This document shows positions 48,554-56,294 of a stretch of 64,000 nt of DNA, piece by piece. The position numbers and the translations under genes were made by a program. Numbering within the stretch: the first letter of the stretch is position 1; each line of letters starts with the position of its first letter. This DNA comes from NIOZ-UU13 sp035528395 (lineage in GTDB: Bacteria > Planctomycetota > Phycisphaerae > Sedimentisphaerales > Anaerobacaceae): positions 29,390-93,389 of the forward strand of contig DATKYR010000302.1 of the NCBI GenBank assembly GCA_035528395.1. The letters are read 5' to 3'. The notes under the pieces are model-generated. The model made no database searches, was not told the origin of the DNA, and saw nothing but the letters and a program-made list of their open reading frames with translations.

Positions 48554-51246
48554 GGTGCTTTCTCCTGAACTATTTTCAGTTCACTTTGTTCGTTCGATGT
48601 GGGCTTGTATTCCGATTTGTCAGGCTGGGAGTCTTTGATTAACTTCAACAATAGACGATGTGCCTGGCGAAAACGTGGTGCATCCGCCAGGGCCTCGAGC
48701 ACATATCGCTTTGCAGTGGCAGGGTCCCGGTCCACAAACAAACGCGCCAGGCGGTAGTTGACATCTGCCGGGTCCGCGGGATCCAACAAAAGCAAACGCC
48801 GATACGATTCAATAGCCTGGTCGTTTTGGCCGAGTTCTTCGTTGGCCCGGCCCATGCACCAATGAACAGTCCCTAACATGGGATAGACCGCGAGATACTT
48901 GTTTCCGCTGTCAAAGACCTCACGCCAGTTCTTCTGCTCCATAGCGATTTCCATGAGACGCACGTAGGCCTCCGCCGCGTCGGCTGAGATCGTGACTAAA
49001 TTGTTGAGCACTTGGCGTTCCTGTTCGGTCTCGGAGAGTTTGCGATGTACCTGGGCAAGAAGACTATAAGCGTTGCCCTCGCTGGTATAGTTCGGGTAAA
49101 TGGAGATTAGCTTCTTGAGCGGTGCCTTGGCCTGTTCCCACTTTTGGTCGGCCAAAAGATGGCTGGCTTGCAGCCTCAGGGCCCAAAAACTATTGGGGTG
49201 CTCGGTCAGCCATTTGGCCAGTGCTTCAGAGTCGGCAGGATCGATTTGTCCGTTTTCGGGCTGGGCCCAGTCAACATCCTGAGCCAGACCCTCGGCCCGC
49301 TTTCGAGCAAAGGCCTCAAATTGCTTTTCAATCTTCTCTATCGGAGCCGCCCGCTTGGAGATGACGCTGTTGATATCTTCACCCTTTGCCAGGTCGGCGA
49401 GGACGGCCTTTAGGATTTCAGAGCCGAACTGTTCGACAAGAAACTCCACCACAAGCGACGACTCGTAGTAGGCAAACTGCAAGTGCATGGGCGTGGGCGG
49501 ACTCAAAAATGCACTGCTTAGCTTGCTAATCGGTGTCAGCTCCCCTCCAAGGATCATTTTGCGATATTGTGGATTCATGTGTTGGCCACAGGCGGGATTA
49601 CGCTGCCTTTCTTCGTACACGGAAATCCCTTCACTGAGCCAGCGCGGCATTTTGTTGTGCGTCAGATTGAGTGTGACCACGTGACAAAACTCATGCCACA
49701 AGGTCGACTCCCAGTTGACTGCTCTCGAAGCCCTGGGACTATTGGCAGTGATTACATTACCAAAGCACACCCCGAGGAACCCGTCCCCGCCGGGCATGCC
49801 GAACGTGCGCACAGCGAAATCCTGCTGATTAGGAAACAGCTCCAATGTAACGGGCTCATCCAATTCGAGGCCGTATTTTGGGCATAGCTCCGACTTGGCC
49901 TGCTGCAATAACTTCAAAACCCTATCACCATACACAGCCGCTTCGAGCTCGTCCATTCGAATAATGGACCTATCTGCGGTCAGCGTTTTGAATTTGGACA
50001 TGTTGTCGCGCAGATTGACAAGATTGTAGGCCATGACATTGTATTGGTCCGCTTTGTAAACCTCATCGGCCAGGGTCCAGCCTTCGGATACGTCACCTAA
50101 TCGAAGCAGGTCCTGGGCCAATTGGATCTTTGCCGGCAGATATTCCTTATCGAGCTGCAGCGCCTGACGCTGATAAGCAGCGCCTTCAGTAAATCGATAG
50201 TTCTGCGACAGCTTTCTTCCGATTAGATAGTCCACCCGGGGATTAGTCGGCCAAAACTTCAGAGCATTTGTGCGGCAGGTATTGACCGCATTGGGCTCAT
50301 TACCCAGATGAGCTAAAACACAGCGGTACGCCCAGGCCTCTGAGTGCCATGGATTGACAGCAGCAGCCCGGTCAAGCAGCTTGCCCGCCGAAGCATAGTC
50401 TTCGCAATCGATTTGGTGTTCGGCAAGCAGCAATAATGAGGGCACATGATTGGGATTCACATAAAGGGCCGCATCTAATGATTTGACCATTAAAATCCGG
50501 TCACTATGGTAAAATGCCTTGGCCAATCCGCAGTGCATGTCCGGGTCGTCACCGAACCGTTCGAGAGCTTTACGATATTGATTGGCAGCTAACTCGTAGT
50601 CTTGCTTGTCCAGCGCAAGTGCTCCTGCTGCGAGATAGGCTTCGCGGCAGTCCGGGTCAATCTTCATGGCCCGGTTAAAAAGCTGCTCAAGAACAATCCG
50701 TGGTTCGGATCCGAGCAGCAGCAGAGCCTCTCCCAGGGCCACCAGGTCCGGAGGATCCCAGTATTCAATTTTGAACCAGCGGCCATACCGGTAGATTTTC
50801 GCTAACATTTCAGAAGCATAGTCGGTCTGGCCGCAGTATAGATTTGCTGTATGCCCGAGCTTTAGCAAGCGAATACTCACTGTATAACGCAGCAGGGCTG
50901 AGTCAATTTCCTTGGCGGCCTGTTCATATCGCCCCAGTGCCATAAGCGACTCGACCATCAGAATCCACCACTGTCTCTTGCTCCTGTAAGTTTCTTCTTC
51001 GATGGCTTTTTGGGCAGACTCAATGCATTGTGTATATTGGCCTCTCTTGAATTGCTCGCGGGCTGCATCAATATCATTGGCTCGTCCTGCTGCGGCGTCG
51101 GCCTTCGCTGCGGCGACTGTGGATCCACCCTCCGCAGCAAAGCTGCTGCTGAGGATAGGCCGGATTGACCCAACCATAAATGCGATGCAGGCCGCCGTCA
51201 AAACCAGACGGCTATGGTGCGATATGTAACTGAATAAAAAAGCCAT
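48550..51246 (-). CDS. Exported TPR protein with gluzincin (peptidase MA-like) domain, first gene of MoxR operon
   Basis: 898 residues from ATG 51246 (a TTG 15 bases earlier is less likely). Signal-anchor LVLTAACIAFMVGSIRPILS. An N-terminal TPR array (AREQFKRGQYTQCIESAQKA, EAYLAAGALALDKQDYELAA and others) precedes a metallopeptidase core: TLWHEFCHVVTLNLTHNKMP with HEFCH at about 518-522, then PRWLSEGISVYEE supplying the third ligand Glu, as in gluzincins of the peptidase-MA/DUF1570 type. A second TPR array follows (YSLLAQVHRKLSETEQER). All zinc residues are present. It is probably periplasmic. It leads the operon and is coupled to the DUF4159 gene by ATGA; substrate unknown. Confidence 0.88.
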   Translation of the reverse strand: MAFLFSYISHHSRLVLTAACIAFMVGSIRPILSSSFAAEGGSTVAAAKADAAAGRANDIDAAREQFKRGQYTQCIESAQKAIEEETYRSKRQWWILMVESLMALGRYEQAAKEIDSALLRYTVSIRLLKLGHTANLYCGQTDYASEMLAKIYRYGRWFKIEYWDPPDLVALGEALLLLGSEPRIVLEQLFNRAMKIDPDCREAYLAAGALALDKQDYELAANQYRKALERFGDDPDMHCGLAKAFYHSDRILMVKSLDAALYVNPNHVPSLLLLAEHQIDCEDYASAGKLLDRAAAVNPWHSEAWAYRCVLAHLGNEPNAVNTCRTNALKFWPTNPRVDYLIGRKLSQNYRFTEGAAYQRQALQLDKEYLPAKIQLAQDLLRLGDVSEGWTLADEVYKADQYNVMAYNLVNLRDNMSKFKTLTADRSIIRMDELEAAVYGDRVLKLLQQAKSELCPKYGLELDEPVTLELFPNQQDFAVRTFGMPGGDGFLGVCFGNVITANSPRASRAVNWESTLWHEFCHVVTLNLTHNKMPRWLSEGISVYEERQRNPACGQHMNPQYRKMILGGELTPISKLSSAFLSPPTPMHLQFAYYESSLVVEFLVEQFGSEILKAVLADLAKGEDINSVISKRAAPIEKIEKQFEAFARKRAEGLAQDVDWAQPENGQIDPADSEALAKWLTEHPNSFWALRLQASHLLADQKWEQAKAPLKKLISIYPNYTSEGNAYSLLAQVHRKLSETEQERQVLNNLVTISADAAEAYVRLMEIAMEQKNWREVFDSGNKYLAVYPMLGTVHWCMGRANEELGQNDQAIESYRRLLLLDPADPADVNYRLARLFVDRDPATAKRYVLEALADAPRFRQAHRLLLKLIKDSQPDKSEYKPTSNEQSELKIVQEKAP

Positions 51247-51798
51247 ATTACATCTGCCCAACTTGCTGTAGATCTAAACCTCTCACCTTACAACCCACAT
51301 GAACCCCGATTATGCACCCGTTGCATTCGTCGTAAAAACGAGCTTGCTAACTTTACACTCCTATTCTAACTATTAAATACGGTTAAGTCAATCCGATGTG
51401 CGGTATTTGGTAACTACGGTTTTTTGCAGGTTCTCGTAGGGGCGAAGCCCGCCGCAGCCCGGCGATGCTCGTTCACCTATGACATCAAAAATATTTGTTA
51501 GTTGGTCAGAAGCCCCCGCTTGTTGCCGGCGGGGGTTCCCGTTTTCCCTATTGTTCGCGCTATGGCCAACAGTTCATACAGTTAGAAATTTGGCTTTTCT
51601 GGACCATATTATTCATCGTTATAGAATTCTAACGGGGTTCACACAGTTCCCCGTCCTGAAGCACCCATCAAACGAAAGGGACATTTTCTCATTTTACAGA
51701 AGCTGACTCAGGTATTATAATCGAATCGTTAACATTAGGTAGGCCTAATATCCTATGCCAATAATTGTTGTTTACCTTTTTGAGATGAGATTTGAAAA
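51247..51798. other. Intergenic region between divergent operons, with hairpins
   Basis: 552 bases between the starts of the MoxR operon (-) and the glycerophosphodiesterase gene (+), so promoters for both should lie here. A GC-rich stem at 51511-51537 (AGCCCCCGC / GCGGGGGTT) is followed by TTTT. Motifs shared with the prepilin leader repeat occur at 51581-51590 (GTTAGAAATT) and 51627-51637 (TTCTAACGGGG), and a small stem CGGGG / CCCCG follows near 51633-51653. No gene was recognised. Confidence 0.5.
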
Positions 51799-52632
51799 AT
51801 GAGATACTTTTTTATTAAGATGTTGTTCTGCTTGTACCTTGTCAGTATATCAGGATGTACAAAGTCAGTCGAAATCATTGCGCACCGTGGGGCATCATAC
51901 CTGGCTCCGGAGAACACCATGGCTTCAGTCATGCTTGGTTGGGAAAAAGGAGCTGATGTGGAGGTAGATGTGCACTTATCGAAGGATAATCACATTGTCG
52001 TTATTCATGATAGTTCGACAAAACGCACAGGTGAAATAGATCTTAAGGTTAAAGAGGCTACCTCCCAGGAGCTCCGCAAGCTTGATGTGGGGCGTTTCAA
52101 ATCGGAAGAATATGCTGGAGAGCAAATCCCTTTTCTCGCCGATATTATCGAGACAATACCTCCCGGGCGGAAACTCTACGTTGAAATAAAATGCGAGAAA
52201 GAGGTTTTGCCCATTCTCCGGAAGCTCATCATTGAGAGCGGTAAAATGTCTCAAATAGTCATTATCGGCTTCGACCTGGAGACCGTGGCTTTGTCCAAAG
52301 CACTTATTGATGTCCCCACATATTGGCTCAAGGGAACTGAAAAAGACAAAGAAACCGAGGAATGGATTCTGCACGATCCGCAGCTTGTTCAAATAGCTAA
52401 GAATAAAGGCCTCGACGGTCTGGATGTTCATTATGCTGGTGTTACGAAGGACTTTATGGATGCCGTGAAAGCTTCGGCACAAAAGCTCTATGTATGGACA
52501 GTGGACGAGCCTGAAGAAGCAATTCGGCTGGTTAAACTTGGAGTAGATGGAATAACGACTAATCGTCCAGCCTGGCTTAGAGAGCAGTTGAAAGATACAG
52601 CCGATATCCGGCAAAGGATGACCGGTCATTGA
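51799..52632 (+). CDS. Glycerophosphodiester phosphodiesterase lipoprotein
   Basis: 277 residues, ATG 51799. A lipoprotein signal ends in VSISGC, so the enzyme is probably membrane-anchored outside the cytoplasm. GDPD motifs are intact: IIAHRGASYLAPENT (catalytic His-Arg and Glu), ADVEVDVHLSKD (metal Glu/Asp), VVIHDSSTKRT (second His-Asp), and later YVEIKCEKE and KLYVWTVDEPEEA with GVDGITTNRP at the end. It hydrolyses glycerophosphodiesters to glycerol 3-phosphate and an alcohol. The same-strand downstream genes encode a solute:sodium symporter and a glycerol-1-phosphate-dehydrogenase-type enzyme, so a lipid headgroup or glycerol salvage role is possible. Confidence 0.92.
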   Translation: MRYFFIKMLFCLYLVSISGCTKSVEIIAHRGASYLAPENTMASVMLGWEKGADVEVDVHLSKDNHIVVIHDSSTKRTGEIDLKVKEATSQELRKLDVGRFKSEEYAGEQIPFLADIIETIPPGRKLYVEIKCEKEVLPILRKLIIESGKMSQIVIIGFDLETVALSKALIDVPTYWLKGTEKDKETEEWILHDPQLVQIAKNKGLDGLDVHYAGVTKDFMDAVKASAQKLYVWTVDEPEEAIRLVKLGVDGITTNRPAWLREQLKDTADIRQRMTGH

Positions 52633-52665
52633 TTTTTTAGGATTTTAGAACAGGAGAAACGGCAA

Positions 52666-52890
52666 GTGAATATGCTGCGAGTTTGGCCGATTATCTGCCA
52701 GTTCGGTATTGGTGCATTATTATGCCTCATCGGAATCTGGGGTGGATTACGCGGGGGATACCTTAACTTAAAAATCGCCGAAGACCGCCGGCTCGTAGTG
52801 ATACTCGTCGCTGGTTTCTTGTTAATGCTGGCCATCGTATGTATCTTTACGTTTCTGGCACCCTATTGGGCAAACGGAGAATCGCTATGA
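52666..52890 (+). CDS. Small two-helix membrane protein coupled to the symporter
   Basis: 74 residues from GTG 52666 with AGGAG 9 bases upstream (an ATG two codons in is also possible). Two membrane helices are visible: VWPIICQFGIGALLCLIGIW and VVILVAGFLLMLAIVCIF, separated by a charged loop (LKIAEDRRL). Its stop overlaps the symporter start by ATGA, so both are made together. Small subunits paired with SSS-family symporters are known (for example DUF4212- and DUF485-type partners); this sequence does not obviously match either, so the subunit role is an inference from coupling and size. Confidence 0.65.
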   Translation: MNMLRVWPIICQFGIGALLCLIGIWGGLRGGYLNLKIAEDRRLVVILVAGFLLMLAIVCIFTFLAPYWANGESL

Positions 52891-54722
52891 TTGCTCAAGC
52901 TATCGGCGGAAATCTCGACTACGCAGTTATGCTGTTCTATTTCGTTGCGGTGCTTGGGTTCGGCCTGTATTTCGGCCGGTATACTACCACTACCAAAGAC
53001 TTCTTTTTCGGCGGACAGAGGTTTTCATGGTGGCTGATCGCTTTTTCGTGTGTTGCCACTGTCGTTGGAAGTTACAGTTTTATAAAGTACAGTGCGGCCG
53101 GATTTCAATATGGCATTTGCAGCACGCAGTCCTATCTCAACGATTGGTTCTGGATGCCAATCCTCGTGCTGGTCTGGATACCAATTATTTACTATATGAA
53201 AATTCAGTCAATTCCAGAGTATCTGGAAGTTCGTTTCGATAAAAAGACACGAATCGCTGCCACGTTTATTATCCTGCTCTACATTATTGGATACATCGGT
53301 ATCAACCTCATAACGTTGGGCAGGACGCTGCACACGCTGCTGGGCTGGCAGGTCATGACCGGGGCAATAATAACAGCAGTAGCGGTGGCTTTATATGTTT
53401 ACATCGGTGGGCAAACAGCGGTTATTATGACCGACCTTGTCCAGGGACTAATATTGCTCATTGCAGGCCTGGGGCTGTTCGCTGCCGCTATTTATCATTT
53501 CGGCGGTTTTGGCGAATTCTGGTCACTGCTTCCACAGGAACATAAGTATGCTTTTTCGGAGTTCAATGCACCGCCTAAGTTCAGTTTTATCGGCATCTAC
53601 GTCCAGGACGGGCTGGCCAATACAGGAGCCCTCATGCTCATGCACCAGGGTTTTATCATGCGATTTCTCTCGCTCAAGAGTGTCAAGGATTCACGTCGGA
53701 TGGTGGTCTGCTGGATCCTTGTGCTGGCTCCGCTGGCTGCCATCGCCACCAGTTGCGGCGGATGGATTGCCAAGGCGCTGGTTAACAATGGCGAGCTGAC
53801 CACTGAGGCCTCGGATTCTTTTGTAAAAGCCGCTAATTTTCTATGTGCCCCGGGGATTTTCGGCTTTGTGCTCGCTGCTTTGACAGCAGCATTGATGAGT
53901 ACCGCCGATACGCTTATAAATGCTGTCAGTGCAATATTTGTAAATGACATTTGGAGACCGTACGTTAAGCCCGGAAGCAGCGACAAACATTACCTGCGGG
54001 TGGCGCGAATAACGAGTCTGTGTGCGGCCGGTTTGGGCCTGGCTCTGGTACCCATATTTATGAGAGACACCATTTATGGGGCGCACAGTATGTTTACGGC
54101 TGCCGTTACACCGCCGGTTCTGACAGCTATCTTTCTGGGGATTATCTGGAAGCGATATACCCCTGCGGCTGCCTTTGTGACCATCGCCGGTGGGGCGTTC
54201 CTGATTGGTTTGTCTTTCATTTGGCCGGATGTGCTGGTGGGGCCTCTTGACTTCGGAATGGGGCCGGACAGCTACAAGTTCATGCGGGCTTTGTTCGGTT
54301 TGTTAGCGGCAGGGACTCTGGGTGTCTCTGTAACATGGTTTACCAAACCGAAACCAGAGGCTAAATTGAAAGGGCTCGTTGCCGGGACCCAAATTGATGC
54401 TATGCGTAAGTTCAAAGGAGGCCGGCCCAATCTAAAACCCGGTGGAAAAGTGCGGCTCCAGACCAAACTTGACAAAAGCCTCGCAGGGAAAAACGTGGTT
54501 ATCGTTTCTCAATCGGCATTAGACAAAATGGCTGCCGAACCGGGCGACCTGCTTTATGCCAGTCATATCCGCTGGTGGTATGGAGGGTTGCACTCCGTCC
54601 ATGTCAAAGCCGGCCCGCCCGCCGGCTCGGACCACGGAGAACTGATGCTAATCAGCCCGGAAGACGCCGCCACGGCACACTTCACTGAAGGACAGCAAGT
54701 AGTGGTCGAAAAGATTATGTAA
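52887..54722 (+). CDS. Sodium:solute symporter (SSS family) with soluble C-terminal tail
   Basis: 611 residues; ATG 52887 overlaps the stop of the small protein (ATGA). About thirteen membrane helices of the LeuT-like fold follow the SSS pattern: LDYAVMLFYFVAVLGFGLYF, TTKDFFFGGQRFSWWLIAFS, YNYL-type loops replaced by STQSYLNDWFW, IGINLITLGRTLHTLLGW, ALTAALMSTADTLINAVSAI (the sodium-site helix). After helix 13 a tail of about 130 residues (GLVAGTQIDAMRKFKGGRPN ... VHVKAGPPAGSDHGELML) forms a soluble, strand-rich domain, not a histidine kinase. Substrate (sugar, inositol or other) cannot be fixed. Confidence 0.9.
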   Translation: MIAQAIGGNLDYAVMLFYFVAVLGFGLYFGRYTTTTKDFFFGGQRFSWWLIAFSCVATVVGSYSFIKYSAAGFQYGICSTQSYLNDWFWMPILVLVWIPIIYYMKIQSIPEYLEVRFDKKTRIAATFIILLYIIGYIGINLITLGRTLHTLLGWQVMTGAIITAVAVALYVYIGGQTAVIMTDLVQGLILLIAGLGLFAAAIYHFGGFGEFWSLLPQEHKYAFSEFNAPPKFSFIGIYVQDGLANTGALMLMHQGFIMRFLSLKSVKDSRRMVVCWILVLAPLAAIATSCGGWIAKALVNNGELTTEASDSFVKAANFLCAPGIFGFVLAALTAALMSTADTLINAVSAIFVNDIWRPYVKPGSSDKHYLRVARITSLCAAGLGLALVPIFMRDTIYGAHSMFTAAVTPPVLTAIFLGIIWKRYTPAAAFVTIAGGAFLIGLSFIWPDVLVGPLDFGMGPDSYKFMRALFGLLAAGTLGVSVTWFTKPKPEAKLKGLVAGTQIDAMRKFKGGRPNLKPGGKVRLQTKLDKSLAGKNVVIVSQSALDKMAAEPGDLLYASHIRWWYGGLHSVHVKAGPPAGSDHGELMLISPEDAATAHFTEGQQVVVEKIM

Positions 54723-54807
54723 GGCTTGGACAGGTTCCCTCGGCTTCGCCCGGGACAGGCAATGCAGCACACCGAGCTTATAGCCGAAACTGAGTGACAC
54801 TGAGACA

Positions 54808-56178
54808 ATGAATCCCAAAGAGCTGCTCGATACAACCTTTAATTGCGAATGCGGACGCAGCCACAAAGTTCCCATCAAAAGCCTCGTCTATGCAGAGGAT
54901 GCCCTGGAGCGTTTACCCAATTTTTTGGAATCCCTTGTTGATGGACGCTGTGTTCTCATAGTAGCCGACCAGCGGACCTGGGTCATCGCCGGCGAGCGTG
55001 CCCGGCAGGCCCTTGAACAAGCAGGTTGGTCAGTACGCCATATTATTGTCCCTGACGCCGACCATGGCAGTCCCGTTTGCGATGACACCACTCATTACTG
55101 GCTCGACGACCGGTTGCCTTCTACCGACATTGCCCTTGCGGTCGGTTGCGGCGTCATCAACGACCTGACCAAATGGTTGGCCTTCGAACATGGCCTGCCT
55201 TACGCTGTTGTTGCGACCGCCGCAACTATGAATGGCTTCACCGCCGCCAATGTCGCTCCCGCGATAAAAGGTGTTAAAACCATAATCCCTGCCAAACCTC
55301 CCCTTGCTGTATTCGCGATCCCTTCGGTAATCTTCAATGCCCCTTTTGAATTGACCACCGCCGGTCTTGGCGATACCATCGCCAAACCCCTCAGCACCGC
55401 CGACTGGCTCCTCAACCATATCTTTTGCGGTGAATACTTCTGCCGTTATTGCAGCGAAATAATCAACACTTTGGAGACTTACTATTTTGACCGGCCAGGG
55501 GACATCAAGAACCGTCAGCCTGCCGCAATAGAAGCCCTTTTCAATGCTTTACTGTACTCCGGCATCGCCATGACTATCGTGGGTACCTCAGCGCCGGCTT
55601 CAGGTGGCGAGCACCTCCTCAGCCATACTCTGGACATGATGTCCGGCATTGATAGCGTTGCTCACGACCTTCATGGCCGACAGGTCGGCATCGGAACTCT
55701 ATTTGCAGCAGCGGTCTATGAGCGAATCTTCCAGATAGAAACCCCCAGCTGCTGCCCTTTTCCATCTGACATCGATAGCACCTTCTGGGGTAGTTTGGCC
55801 GAGAATGTCCGTCAACAATACGAACAGAAGAAACCCATGCTCAAAACTATGTGCGAAAAACTTACCGACCTGCCGAGACGTGGCTCTCGCCGCGATGCGT
55901 CGCAGCGGGCTGGCACGGCTGGTGGTAAAACCTGGCGGGCCTTTCTTGCTGGGGCCAAAGACCAGGTTCGTTCTCCCCACCAAATTAAGAGCTGCCTTAA
56001 AACTGCCGGTGCCGCCCACACGTTTGCGGATATTGGATGCTCCCGTGAGCGTTTGTTTTCTGCGGTCCTCCACATGCACGAAATTCGCAGGCGCCCCACG
56101 ATTATTGATCTCGCCTGGCTCCTCGGCATTCTTCCCGGGGCCGCGGATGAAATCATAGAACACTGGCTTACAACTTGA
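54808..56178 (+). CDS. sn-Glycerol-1-phosphate dehydrogenase-family protein
   Basis: 456 residues, ATG 54808. Fe-ADH-like fold: nucleotide site VGCGVINDLTKWLAFEHGLP (GCGVINDLTK at 113-122), TAATMNGFTAANVAPAIKGV, and metal ligands Asp 189 (TAGLGDTIAK), His 269 (SGGEHLLSH) and His 289 (DLHGRQVGIG). All are present, so activity is expected. Family members make sn-glycerol 1-phosphate from dihydroxyacetone phosphate (archaeal EgsA, bacterial AraM). An N-terminal extension contains CECGRSH, a Cys-Cys-His cluster, and the C-terminal 120 residues are helical. Cytoplasmic. It may belong to the same unit as the upstream symporter (86 bases away). Confidence 0.87.
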   Translation: MNPKELLDTTFNCECGRSHKVPIKSLVYAEDALERLPNFLESLVDGRCVLIVADQRTWVIAGERARQALEQAGWSVRHIIVPDADHGSPVCDDTTHYWLDDRLPSTDIALAVGCGVINDLTKWLAFEHGLPYAVVATAATMNGFTAANVAPAIKGVKTIIPAKPPLAVFAIPSVIFNAPFELTTAGLGDTIAKPLSTADWLLNHIFCGEYFCRYCSEIINTLETYYFDRPGDIKNRQPAAIEALFNALLYSGIAMTIVGTSAPASGGEHLLSHTLDMMSGIDSVAHDLHGRQVGIGTLFAAAVYERIFQIETPSCCPFPSDIDSTFWGSLAENVRQQYEQKKPMLKTMCEKLTDLPRRGSRRDASQRAGTAGGKTWRAFLAGAKDQVRSPHQIKSCLKTAGAAHTFADIGCSRERLFSAVLHMHEIRRRPTIIDLAWLLGILPGAADEIIEHWLTT

Positions 56179-56201
56179 TTCTGCAGGAAATCAATGGTAT
56201 A

Positions 56202-56231
56202 GTTCATCCTTCGATTCTGCTCAGGATGAAC
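56202..56231. repeat. Inverted repeat hairpin
   Basis: GTTCATCCT (56202-56210) and AGGATGAAC (56223-56231) pair perfectly around a 12-base loop in the 116-base gap after the dehydrogenase gene. The segment TCAGGATGAACACTGAG is reminiscent of a widespread intergenic repeat. It could also serve as a terminator-like stem, but no T-run follows. Confidence 0.45.
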
Positions 56232-56294
56232 ACTGAGCGTAGTAGAATGTGTTCATATTAATTCAGGATTGAAGTGATGTGAAAGGAGATTCCT

